Below, one piece after another: positions 1 to 12,340 of a stretch of DNA of 64,000 nt (positions are counted from its first letter, which is position 1; each line of letters begins with the position of its first letter). The DNA lies in NCBI GenBank assembly GCA_013397935.1, contig VZRN01004719.1:824754-888753 (forward strand), written 5' to 3'. Both the position numbers and the translations under genes were made by a program. This stretch comes from Dasyornis broadbenti. Taxonomy: Eukaryota > Chordata > Aves > Passeriformes > Dasyornithidae. The notes beneath the pieces are model-generated. The model made no database searches and had not been told where the DNA came from. It saw only the letters and a list, made by a program, of their open reading frames with translations.

Positions 1-186
1 AGAATGTTGCTAGAGTTGTTACAGAAACCGTGTTGAAGACATTGGGGTTTAATTTAATTTTGAAGGAGAAGGCCAAGGAGAGTTGAACCATATTCTTAAT
101 CATTATTGAGGAGCAATCCAGTAATTATGGAAGATTGATACAGAGTAGTCTGCTGGAAGATAAACTGACTCTCCACTCTTTGGCAG
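1..186 (+). other. CTDP1: CTDP1 intron, 3' portion
   Basis: This is the end of the intron before the penultimate CTDP1 exon. It closes with a pyrimidine-rich stretch (ctccactctttggcag) and an AG at 185-186. The intron continues upstream outside the window. Nothing else is recognisable in it. Confidence follows from the exon that begins immediately after it. Confidence 0.85.
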
Positions 187-365
187 GTGGATGACATCTT
201 AGGAGAAGGCAGTGACGAAAGTGATACTGAAAAAAAAAAGCCAGAAGAGGACAGAGAAAAACCTCAAACTAGTGCAACAGAGGCTCTAGGAAGGAAAACA
301 GATCAGAGACCTGGATCATCATCATCATCATCAAGTGAAAGAAGCTTAACAGGCAGCGTACCCAG
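187..365 (+). CDS. CTDP1: CTDP1 (FCP1) penultimate coding exon
   Basis: This exon encodes part of the C-terminal tail of CTDP1/FCP1, the nuclear phosphatase that dephosphorylates the RNA polymerase II CTD so that polymerase can recycle. Seen: a phase-0 start after the AG acceptor with V-D-D-I-L-G-E-G-S-D-E-S-D, matching the vertebrate FCP1 tail. An acidic/lysine-rich stretch follows, then a serine tract and ...SVPR. There are 59 whole codons plus two bases; the AG at 364-365 joins G at 31588 to make Arg. The donor is CCCAG|GTATGA. The FCPH catalytic domain (DXDXT) and BRCT domain are encoded upstream, outside the window. Oddities: ten consecutive A in the coding strand (230-239) and six consecutive TCA codons (316-333) followed by AGT, a seven-serine run that I do not recall in the human protein. 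The region is predicted to be disordered and is a likely casein-kinase substrate (inference). Confidence 0.95.
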
Positions 366-3300
366 GTATGAATTTTTCAAATGTAAGAAGTGTTAATGAT
401 GTTTCGTTGTGTTTGTGCACTGTTCAGCATGCTTTTTGACAATCTGCCATTTGCAATCTGTCATTAACTTATGTACGTAGGCAACTTCTTGTATGTCTGT
501 GAACTTGTCATGCTTGTCTCTGCAAGGTTTTGGGATTTGTTTAAGGCAGTGGTCTTAGTTAATGTCTTTTTGGCAACCAGGGTATCACCTGTTCAGAAAG
601 GACTGAAGGTCACTGAACTGCACTTATTTTAAAGTCATCTCAGTCCTCTGTCAGATAAAGAACCATGTCCTCTGCAGTGTCACTTTAAGTAAAAAAGCAT
701 GGTTTTGGAAAGCTATGCTTTTTTCATCCTGAATTTTTGAGATACTTTTATATAGGTCTTTCATAACAATGACATTGTTGGGATGCTTTTCTACTTAGAA
801 AGAAATTTAAACTTGCTAATCTCTTCTTCAAAATTGATTTTAGTGTCCTAGCATTGATTGTTGGATGATGACTATCAACCAATTTGCTAGTAAACTAGAA
901 CTTGACAAAATAAGTGCGTATTTTAGATATGTTAATGAATGGTTCTCAATTTGCACCCTGTTAATAGTTTGAAAGCTTAACAATTTAGAGCAAGCAATAT
1001 AAGACTTTAATTTTTTAATTGCCAGGATCATCATCCTGTACCACAAGGTGCTGAAAGTGCAAACATGACTCAGATGTGTGTTGTAGTTCCTTTCTGCTCT
1101 CTAACCAAACTCTGTTTCCATCCAGAAGAATTTAGGCTCTTAACAGCTTTACCTCAATGAGGATAATATAAGTAGTAGGACTTCAACGACAGACTTACAT
1201 TATTTTAACTTTTTTGACCTTTGTTCTAGCAGACAAAGAAGGTATGAGAGAAACTGCAAAAATTGCCACAGAATGTGATATATAAAAGTTCATGGAGAGA
1301 TTTTGATTGGGGTAATAATGTTGCTGTGTGTTGGGTTTATTGGAGAAGGAGCTACAGGGGAAACTTGCACCACCTTTTAGTTTATCATAGGTATTTCTAA
1401 TCATGGAACTTCTTCAGAAAAATGTCTGAAAGTTATGAGAATTCTATTTGTCTCAAATGGATAGAAGAAAAATTCTTTCCTAAAGGGAGAGTTGGAAGAG
1501 AAAAGGGGAGTTTGGAAGAGAAAAGGCAAGCAAGTGATGAATGTTTCTAGAACAAAACTTGAAGCAGCAAGGCATGGTGTCATGTCACTGTTAATTCATC
1601 CTAATAATGTGATGTTCCATTGTGTAGAAGACATACCAGTTTCTAGAAACCAAAAGGAAGAAATAATCACATTAAGGAATACTGCTAAATAGTATTCCCC
1701 AAGTATGATGTAAAAAGATAGAGCAAATACATTTGCAATTAACTTTTGTTCTATATACAGGAAAGTTTGTAAGTAAGCTTGTAAGTAAGCTTGGCAATAC
1801 TTCTTCACTCAGAAGTTCTATAGACACAGTAGTGTTCTTGCTGGGATGAAGTCTTTAAGCAGCTTCTTAAGTAACTTTTCTATTTTTGACCTCTTCACAT
1901 CATAAGAGTTTCCTTGTCAGTTTGTTAAATTGCATTCAGGATTGAGCTTGAATGGCATGCTGGAAAACATACTCACAAAGTGCTGGTTCAGATGCTGACC
2001 CAGTGTCTACTAGGCAGGAAATTCTGCTTGATAGGAAAGGAGTCTGTCATCCCAATTACATTTTAAGTTTGAAGCTCTAAATTGATGCTTTCATGGTCAG
2101 TCAGTGTTGTATCTCATAAAGAGATACTGTATAAGAGGGGTACTGTAAGAACAGTCTCTAAAAAACAAAATATGAACAAGAGAAAGGCAGTCCAAATATG
2201 ATCCAATACTCCTTATGTTCTGACTCAGCTCATTCCTATTAGAGGTGAGGCCTGCAGAGGCTGTAGGTTTCTGGTAAGCATTGCTGCTCCTTTACACCTT
2301 TCCTGTAGTTACTGGCACTTACAAAAAAATGTAGTGCTTACATTTAATGTTAGTCTTCAGTCTTGAAACTTACAGAATACCTTGATTGTTTCACTGATTG
2401 GTGCCACTTCTGAAATTCTCAAGCATGGAGAAAAAAGTAATCTTCGAGAAAACTGATAGCTCCTACTGGAGGGGAACTGCAGCCTTTCTCCTACATCTAC
2501 TGCTAATTCATAATCAAGGAAAATTGAGCTCAGAGCCTCAGAAATCCCTCAACTATCTTTTCTATGCCCATTTACTAGACTTCTAAAAGGAACAGTGATA
2601 TTTTGATTCCTAAGTGTTTTCTTTTCTTTCAAATACAATAATACTTCCTTACAACAGCCATGCTTCTAGAAGAGATAAATTATAGTTTTCGGTTTTTTCT
2701 TACTGGCAGAAAAGACTGCTGCAAACTCCTGTGTAAAATTTTGTTGATGACATGTTTTATCCCAATTGAACCAGTATTTTCAGTCATTGTAACTTTATTC
2801 CAGTTCCCAGTCTTGAGACATTCTACTTTGAGAATCTTGGGACCTAAGTTTACAGCTCAGTGCTTCCCAAGCTGTCAGTCTCACATTTGTTATAGTCTGG
2901 GATATTTTTCAAAAACAATTTCAGCGACAAACTATTCAAAACATGTTAAGGAACTCACTGGTATATGGTAAAAGTCTTCTTGAAAGTACCCATAATAGCC
3001 AGCAGTACATCTCAAATATGACTGACAAAATAATTGTAGAAATTCAACCATTTTGCTAAAGAATGATGGTTTCTCTGTTTTCTTGCCCAAGCAACTCATT
3101 ACATTGTTTCACTAGTAAAGTTGTAGTGTTGTTACACTGAACAGTCTTTCAAAATTCCTTTCTGGATGATGTGAGTATGCTGTTGATTTGATTTTTACAG
3201 TATAGAAAAGCTGAAGATGTAAATTTAGAAACATTGGTGATTTAAAGTCATCCTTTTCTGCCTCCTGGATCATTTGTTGCATTAGCATAACTCACTTAAT

Positions 3301-5835
3301 CATCAAGCAATCTGTCTGTTAAAGAGCTTCTGTGTAAGGTCACCCTAGAAAAAAATACATTGTGTGAAGTTAATTTCAAGAATTAAATCTTTTATTCCAA
3401 CCTTCTTTTCCCTTGGAGTAGATTTTATTTAAGGGAACACTCAGTGATGCCTAACTGCATAAAGAAAGGGGATCAAAATTTCTGTATGTGGTCAGCGCTT
3501 GGATGTTGAAGAAAACATGAACCTTAATTCCGGAGTGAACAAATCTTAAAGTAAACAGTTGCTTGTGACTGTAGGTAATTGGAAAATGTTGTTTGTCTGA
3601 AGAAAATTCAGATTCATTTTACTCTCACTGATAGAGCTTCTCCCACTTAATTGCTTCAAGCTTGTAATCTGAATTCTGTGATGTGTGGTTATTCTAAACT
3701 ACTTACATTTCTGGAGCCATTGGAGTTCTGCCATGCAAAATAGTGAGATGCTTTTGAAAATCTCTTGTTCAGATTCCCTCAGTAAGAACTGGAGTTTATT
3801 ATTGGAATTGGTCAGAATTGGAGTATCAGTTCATTTCTAAAACTGCGCTGTGGTTTTAGCTGTGAGCCTGCTGTGTCAGTGGCCGTGGGATTACAGAGGA
3901 AAATGGCTCATTTTAAAGACTATTCCCTCAAAGCTTATTCCATCTATCTTTGTGTTGCAGAGGCAGCACTTTAGTTAAGAGTTGGTGAATGAGGTCGAAT
4001 CTTGCAGCTTGTTCAGGGGGTTGAAGATCTCTGCATTGAATTAAGATTGCTGGAAAACTGCAGGAAGTAAATGCAGCCCCTTTATTGATTTTGGCAATGA
4101 GATAATGAATCTCAAATCAATCAAAGTATGTTAGATAGGAGCAGCAGCTCACTGTTGTTCCTTGATGTAATTTGGTAAATAAATGCAGTTTTCCTACTTG
4201 AATGCATTTAATGCATTTTAATGAGCATCTCACTCTATTTTAGAGAGATCCAATATGTCTCCTTAACAAAGCAGGAAACCCACTCAGCCTTTAAAGAGAA
4301 TGTATAATCGTTGAGTAGGGGAAAAACCCAGACCTAAACTCTGCAAAATTAGAGATCCTTGGCAACCACCTCCCCTCTCAGTTGTGGGAAAGACTGATTT
4401 ACTTTAAGAATTTGCAGTGACAGGTGGCATTTGTCAGTTTGAAGGTACTTCCCTGGAAATCCTTTCCTTAAGGTGAAGCAAGTAAAGGAATCTCAGTATA
4501 GATGATGTGATGGCTCCAATTATACAGAGTATTGCACTTATAAAGTTTCAAATTGTTTAAGTCTGTTTCACAGTGAACAGCCCAAATTTGTCTCCCATGA
4601 TTAATTTCCTGTAAGTTCAGTCTAATTCAGATTTCTAAATTAAACATCAGAGAGGAAGAAAGCATGCTTCAGGTAATCAGATAATGTGATTAATATTTTT
4701 TTACATAACAGAATTCTGACTGGATTTTTTGCAAGGTTACTACAAGAACTTTTTTCTTAGATTTAAAACTTATGTGGGTAATACAACACCTGGACTGGCC
4801 AGCATGTTTCAAGTCTGTACAGTACTCTTCTGATGAGTTTAAATCACTATTCAGAGGGGCATTTTGAGGCATTAAGGGCTGAAACTTTTATTAACTTCAT
4901 TTTTCCCCTAAACTATTGATTTCTTTCTACTTCTAAAGTAGAAATCTTTGGTTCCTGGTGATACATTTTTTTTTGGCATAACAATTGTTTTCATAGTTAC
5001 TGCAAGCTGAGAGTATATTTAAATGACTGAATTTCCTTACATTTCTAGTGGTTCAGAAGTAAACAGACTCTTTGATGTAGTCCACATAAGCAATTAAAAA
5101 ATGACTGCAGTTTCAGTGAGGTTTTTTCCCAGAAGCAATGGTGAAACACTCCAGACTGAAATCCAGGATCAGCTTCTAAAGAGAAGTGCTCCTGTTGGCA
5201 GCACATCTTGCTGTTTTCACATGAGCCGGCTGTTCTGCAAAATTTTAATGTCATTTCTGTTTGGAAGTGATTTTGATGAAGACTCTAAAATGGAAGAGGA
5301 CTCTGGGCATGCAAAGCATAATTTGCTTCTTTACTTAAATATTAAAAATAAGTTTTCATATAGGAATGTTTTTACTTGAAAGATCTCGTGTTACCCAAAA
5401 TTTCCACATGAGAAAATCAGTACTGAGGTAATAACAACTTTTTCAAGACATTTTAATTAAATTTGTTTTCTCCAAAGCTAATTTTTTTTTAAGTAGGTCT
5501 AGTCCCATGTACTCTACCCTCTGCTACATTTAATCAACAACTTATTTCACTGTTTGCCAGCTAGAAAATTGTAGATCCAGGTTCTAGAGGATTGAATAAA
5601 TGGAAGCAAATGCTGGATCTCAGTTGATAGTTTATTCATGTATCAAGGGCGTGCCTTTTGCAGGCCCTCTTGAAAATTGTCCAAATGTCTTGAAAATCAG
5701 GAGTCCTTCAGCTGTAGTCTTTTTCTGATAGGCTTAGGATCTGAGTAGTGACCTCCTTCAAAGCTTCATTAGGGTTGCTTTAGGCAACTGAGGTGCATCC
5801 CATCCCCATTTAACCACATTCTTTTAAGTTGTTAA

Positions 5836-5874
5836 GTTTTTTGACAGTTTGTCACTGGTTTTTTGACAGTTTGT
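5836..5874. repeat. 17-bp direct duplication
   Basis: The 17-mer GTTTTTTGACAGTTTGT occurs identically at 5836-5852 and 5858-5874 (22-bp period). This is a local tandem duplication inside the CTDP1 intron with no evident function. Confidence 0.8.
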
Positions 5875-6897
5875 ACTTTTGTTTCCAGTGTTCTGTTTAG
5901 GTTGATTCTCAGATTTTTGTCATTGTCTCTCACATTTGTGGTAAAATTGACCATTCCTAATTTGTATTTCTGAACCAGTCATTCTATCCCCTCCTGTCCT
6001 TGGAGAAAAAATAGTTTGGAGAGAGAATTTGTTTCACTAACTTGAACTTCCTGCATATCTGTTAAGTTAAATCCCATTCTTTGGTCCTTGTCTTTGGTTT
6101 TAAGAGCAAGGATGTTTATACTTCAAAAGTGTATGCTTTGTTTCACATATTGAAGTGAAGTAGTGTCCAAGCGCTTAAGTGATTCCTTCCCTACAGCAGT
6201 CTTTTTCATAAAGCTTCAGTAAATACTGGGGAGTTACTCTGAGTGTGTCTTTACTCATTGATCTGTGGAGCTTTAACTGAAACCTGAAAATTAAGTGGTT
6301 TTTAAATCAGAAAAGTTCAACTATTAGAATGTAATTGCAGATGTCTAGAGAAATCATTGACAAACTCAACTGTTCCAATATCATATTGGACACATTTTAT
6401 AACTGTCGCTGGAGAATTTTTAAATGCAGTAGGAGAAATTGGGAACTGGAAATGTTACTATTCAAACTGCATCTACGTGCCAACATGTTTCTGTTTATCA
6501 CCCCAGTTATTATCTTTAGATTTATTTTTCTTTTAAAGATGCCAATCATATCACTTGGTTGTAAACATGCTTTTAAAAAGAGTCATGCTATGGCCTCACA
6601 AATAATATATATAATGAGTAGTGCTTCCTTTGCAAGTGAAGTAACATAGCAGTTTGCTAAGTCAGTCATTCTTTCGAAGGAGTATTTGAAGGCTTTTACA
6701 GTAGAGAACACAACCATTTGAATGGCTATGACAGTGCAAGTCCTGTAACAGTGCCACTAGAAGACAGAGAGATTTGTCTTCTCACTAATGAGGTTAAGCA
6801 TCATTGGGTTTTCTTATAAAATGCTGAGATATTCTTTAATTAATTTAAAACTATTACAGAATATAGTTTTTAAGCTCTCTGATAAAAGAAACTGCTT

Positions 6898-6972
6898 GTT
6901 TTTTGGTTTTTTGGTTTTTTGGGTTTTTTGTTGTTGTTGTTGTTTTTTGTTTTTTGTTTTTTTTTTTTTCTT
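6898..6972. repeat. T-rich low-complexity tract with (TTG)n
   Basis: A nearly pure T/G tract contains T6GG units, a (TTG)5-like core at about 6928-6943, and a terminal run of T at about 6957-6970. It lies in the CTDP1 intron. It could be an expanded poly-T tail, but no retroposed gene body is identifiable next to it. Confidence 0.85.
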
Positions 6973-9900
6973 CTGGTTATTAGAGCAGAATGGGAGATCC
7001 AGCATGCCTTCTGTCATGAAGAAGCTGTCAGCTGCAGGCAGTGCCTGTCTGTTTTCTCAGAGAGGAAGGGCAGGCCAGAGAAATGGTTTTTTACCACCAT
7101 GTGAAATCATTTTTTTGGTGAGGAAAACTACTTTTTATGTCTGCAGCAACCAGAAGAACTGTGAGGCCTGCTTGTTACTTGTGGCTCAAAAAGCAAGTTA
7201 CTATGCTGGCCACTTACTGCTCTTCTGTTTCTCCTCATATGAGCAAGTTACCGGCCATCTTATGTTCAAGAGCAGAATTGTTGTGGGCAAGTCACTTGGT
7301 CAAGTGAGGGAAAAGGAGTGCCTCCTGTGGGGAGGGAATGCAGAATTCTGTTTTCTTTTTCAGCATAATATGCCAATGTTTTTCCACTGGGGAGACACCT
7401 ACCTTCTGAAAAATTGCTATGAAACAATTTATCTGGATCTTAACATTTGCTCTCCAATGAGGTTTGCCAGGCTCACTGAACAGGGTTAACAATATGAAGG
7501 ATCCCACTAATTCCTTAGGTCCCTTCCAGCTGGTCAGACAATATTCAGCCTTTACCTATTTATAGAGTATTGTTCACTTCTGTTTAAAGTCTGTTTTTGT
7601 TCTGGAGCTTTTTTTTCTTCTGGAGCAGAAAGGAGTACAAGGAACACACAGATTTGGTCAAAGTCACAAGGGTTCCTCTCTTTAGGTCTACATTTCAGAT
7701 CATTTAAGGTTTTAAGTATGCTACATGCTGTTTCAAAGCTGCTTCACTGATTGTCTTTCCTTAACATTCAAGAAATCTTTTTGAATTTAAGATTGAATCA
7801 TCCAATGCTTTTATACATCGTATTTGAAATAATGATATTTTCAAAATAGCAGTAGTGAGTAATATTCTACTCATTTACTGTGTCTGAATTGGCTATTTAT
7901 CTTTGTTGGATGAATTGCAGGAATTTGCTCAAATGCATGTTGTTGGATGCTTCTTAAATAACTTTTCACAAAGGATTCAAAATTCCATTGCTGTGAAAGG
8001 ATTATACCAAATTTGATCTGCTTTGTTTTGTATAATCTTCCTAGGAAGTCTTTACTAATACAAAGGTCTCTGGAGGTTTTTCTATGCTAAAAATGTGTTT
8101 TTCAAGTTTTTTCTCAATATTAAATTTTGTTAAGTGTGCATTCTGCTATAATGAATACCCTGTAAAACTAGAGGCTGTGTTGTTTCCTCCTTCTCCAAAG
8201 CTTTGAGCTGTATCTATGGCATGTTTTGCCTGGAAGACTAACTTTAAATCATATGGAAATGTTGGGTTGAAAAATGCACAGAGTTGTCATGGTTTTGTGG
8301 CATTGGTGTGTCAGGAGAAGGTGAAGATGCGGAGGGGAAATTCGACACCCTTGTAAACTCACAGTGGGGTGGAAAGATGCTTGAGCTTACTGGTAGGAGG
8401 GTGTGCTCTAAGGAGTATAAATGTGTGATGCTGTTTTATTTGATAGTAGAGAGGACAAAAATGTCTGACATGCTTCACTAAATTGATAGTTTAGGGAAAT
8501 ATTACATTTCTATTAAAAAAAAAAATTGATTTCTACAAATGAAAGGGTATCTGGGAGATCTGCCACAAGAAAGAATGTTATTAGAAAGGGAGGTTGACAA
8601 TACATTTTAGAAAAACTGAATGGAATTCTTGAATACAAGTAAAAAAACCTCAGAGTTGGTGGGAAAATATTTTTCTTCTTTATTTGATATTCTACACTAT
8701 CTGATAGATGGACTGTTCCCCAGGGGGATTTTTGAGATAAAATCTATATCAATTTGTTAGGTTTTTAAAGAGAAGTTATTTTCCGTTAATATCTTAAACC
8801 TCCAGATCTGGTCTGTGTGTCCTTCACTTTTAGATTTTGTGTTTAGTTTTCTTCTGCTGCTGTGGTAAAGAAGCTTTTTATTTTATTCTTAATTTAAAGG
8901 AATTAAGCTCTATGATCTCATAGAAAAATTTATGCGGACAGGCCTAAAAGCTCATAAATCATCAAGTATAGCTTGAACTCTAGCTGTTCAGGAAACAATT
9001 AGCAAAAACATAAAATAAATGGATATATTATTTGTTTCAGATGTCCTCAGTAGTAAATCAGAGAGAAAACTATAGTACATTTAGATGTAAATGTTTGAAA
9101 GCGGTTGTGAGAAATGAAGAAGCAGTTTCTCTGTATAAAGTGGGTACTCAGCAGAGAAGCAAATGGTAGCAGGGAGGTTGCCTCTGGTACTTAGAGGTTG
9201 TATCTCCATTAGTGTTTTAGCCCAGGTGAGAAGTGTGCCTTTGAAGCAATGCTTTGGTGTGGTTTCCAAAGGGATCTCAGGGTTCATAATTTTCTTTAGG
9301 TCGCTGTAAGCTGGGGTTTAACTCTAAGAGCTTGCTGTGGGCCAGCTGCTAATGCACCTTCAATCCACAGAATGAGCTGAGAGCTCATCCAGAGTAAAAC
9401 CCTATTTCTACTTTTAATCAGCTCTAAGGCCCACGTGCATGAATGCCAAATGTATTGTCTCAGTACATACAGCGTCAATAGGACGAAAATTAAAAAGTCA
9501 CTGGAATTATCCTGTTTAAACTTTATTATACAGAGTTGGATTCATTTTTTTTTTATCTCTTTTGATACTCACATATCTAGACAGTGAACTCAATTCTGCA
9601 GTTATTTTTTGATCATTGAAATGTTAGGACATTGCAATACGCTATTTTAAAATTTCAAGTGGTTAAATTACTTAAATTATAAGCATGACACTGATAAATG
9701 GCAAAAACAGCTGTATAAGCAAATGAATGCATGGCTCAGTTTCTTTATGAAAGCACTTAAGTAGATGAGTCATTCATATCTTTGGGCTTGTTAATGATTT
9801 TAATGGCCTAAAGTTTCAAGCTATTACTGAAAATATACCTACTACAGCTTCAGTTAAGTTGCAGACTAAATTACAATTGTGTTTCCAGCTGCTGATTAGT

Positions 9901-11384
9901 CTTGTTGGTAAACAGTGTGCATCCAGTTGTGGAGAAAACTAAGAAAAATACTTGAGAAAGTGAATCTGAATATTCAGTATATAGGGGAAAGAAGTCGTTG
10001 CAGTTTGCCTCAGTTTTTTTTCAGAGAAGTCTTCTCTGCAGTTTTACAGTTAGCTTTCCTTCTATGGTGTTGTCTGTAACACTCTACTGCTGTTACAGAC
10101 AGTTACACTGAAAAATTACAATTTGTATTGGAAAGTCTTCTCTTGACTATATATATAAATTGTATTTGCAACCTGCAAGACTTAAAGGTGAAAAGCTGCA
10201 ATAATTAAAATCCTTTCTTCTGTTTAGGATGCTTACCTAGGAAAGCAAGCAGCCCAACAGCTTAATCATCTGTAATGTGTACAAACATTACATTACACAC
10301 TCAGGAAAGAGCCTAACAGGCAATTTGTACCATCTTCAGCTTTAGATACATGAGCTGCTGCTGCACTGAGAAAATCAGAAAACTGTATGTGTGATTCATG
10401 TATTCACTCTGTTCTCAGTAGAATCTTAGTCATTAATTACCATAATCTCAGTGTTTGTGGTATGTTCTTGCTTGAAATTGTGTTTTATCCACATAGGGAA
10501 ATGTAGGCACAAAACCAGATACATTCAGATGAACCGAAGGAAGTTGTAGCAAGCAAGCCTCTGAGATTCTATAGAATTTTTTTCCAGAAACCTTGAGTAG
10601 CCCTTGAGAAGTTTTTGCTTTTGCAGAATTTTGCAAGGAACCTTCTTCCCAAATTCATAATTAGACAGAAGACATTCTGGAAACTCTTCCAGCCACAGGG
10701 AGCTGTTCTTATTTTCTGATTTTTTTCCACTGTTTTCTGCTATCATGAGTTGTCCGGAGAGAAGGAATTCCAATTTTCAGCAGATTTGCAGAGATAAATC
10801 ACATAATATCTTGTCCTTTTAATGTATAGCCTGGGTTTGTTCAGCTATGGTCCTTTTTCCTCTGAGAGCCGATGCATCAGTATGTAAAACAGTAGAGAGC
10901 ATGCAGTGATTGATTATGACCACCACAGCCGCACCTGGGAAGCAGTGGATTGGGTTTGAGGCACTGGAGAATAAAAATTATGGGAAAAATAGATCTCATT
11001 ATAGCCTGTTTGCCCATCTCTGTGTTTTAGTGCTGTGGTGATGGAGGCAGAACCAGCATGCTGCTGGTTTTTTTCTTACAGCTTTGGAATATATTTGGAT
11101 GAAAGACAGGGAGAACAAGAACAGGGGAGTGCCAGATGTGTCTCCTCAAGTTCTTCTGGCCCTCAGATGGATGCCCAGGTGCTCAGCACTGGAAGCAGCT
11201 CCCATAACAGGGAAGACGAATGATGTCATATCTCTGCAAGCCTAATCTAGCACTTGCTCTGCATCAGGCCGTTCGTGTGATCATAAAGTTTCTGGTGTTT
11301 GATGGCTGAGAAGCATGAAATACTTCTGTCTAAGACAGGAGTTCTCAAAAGGGCTAGAGAGGCAAGGTGATGGTGCTGCAGTTT

Positions 11385-12340
11385 TTAGTATCTCCAAGAA
11401 TAAAGCCTTAACAGTCTCTCTGAATAACCTGTGCCAATGCTTAATCACAATCACAGTGAGAAACTTCCCTAATGATCAGAAGGAACCTCCTGTATTTCAG
11501 TTTGTGCCTGTTGCCTCTTGTCCTGGTCACTGGGCACCACTGAGAAGAGCCTGGCTTCATTTTCTTTACCCTCTCCGTTCAGGGTTTTGTACATTGATTA
11601 GATCCACGCTCCACTCCTACATCAAGAGTGTCTGAGGATCTTGAGACACAGCACCAAAGGCCTTAGTGAGTATCCTCTGCTTTCCCCTCATTTACCAAGC
11701 CAGTCATTTCATTGTAGAAGTGTATCGGGTCCGTGAAGCAATTTCCTCTTGGTAAACCTGTATTCAGCACTCCTGGTCTCCTTGTCCATCATGTGACTGG
11801 AAAAGATTTGCTGGATCAATTGCTCTTTCACCTTCTCAAGGAATGAGGTGAGGCTGACCTTCTCTCAGTCCTGCTCCTTTTAAAGGTAGGAGTGACAATT
11901 GCATCCCTTCAGTCATCAGGCACATCTCTCAACCACCATAATCTGTTAAAGACTGAGAGTGGCCTTACAATGACATCACCCACCTCCCTTGGCACTCATG
12001 AGTGCATCCCATCAGGGGCCATGGACTCAGGTATGTCCAGTTTGCTTAAGTGTCCTTCCCTGTCCTGATCCTCTTCCACCAAGCGTACATCTTCCTTGCT
12101 CCAGTCATTCCCCGTCCTTTAGACTGAGGTAAAGGAGGCACGTCAGCCTTTTCCATGTCCTGTGTCACTGGGTCCATGCCCCATTGAGCAGCAGGCTCAC
12201 ATTTTCCCGTTTCCACATTTTTCCGTTTCATACTTACAGTACAAGACCTTCCTGTTGTCTTTGACATCAGCATCTCGTGGTCATTGCAGCTAAGGCTGCC
12301 TTCAACCATCCCACCCACAAGCCTCTGCCTCATTTATGCC
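11385..12340 (-). mobile_element. CR1 LINE fragment, antisense, internal to 3' part
   Basis: Read on the minus strand, this matches the avian CR1 layout, covering the end of the reverse-transcriptase ORF and the following segment. On the + strand the recognisable order begins with antisense 3'-region phrases (aacctgtgccaatgctt, then cacagtgagaaacttccct and cctcttgtcctggtcact). The antisense end of the RT region follows (accaagccagtcatttc, then gtgaggctgacctt and cccatcaggggccatgga), and finally gaccttcctgttgtctttgac. The extreme 3' octamer tail is missing or diverged near 11385. The copy is old, broken by stops and small indels, and not coding. It sits antisense to CTDP1 in its last intron. 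Confidence 0.85.

Noticed and set aside
6788..7489. 233-codon + strand open frame
   Set aside because: It is held open by the T/G-rich simple repeat (Phe/Cys/Leu runs). The remainder has no recognisable domain or splice signals.
7495..7545. Possible sense CR1 3' relic (ggtcccttccagct)
   Set aside because: Only one short phrase matches, with no octamer tail and no upstream CR1 sequence, so it is too weak to list.
11315..11635. 106-codon + strand open frame
   Set aside because: It overlaps the antisense CR1 at 11385-12340 and reads its reverse complement.
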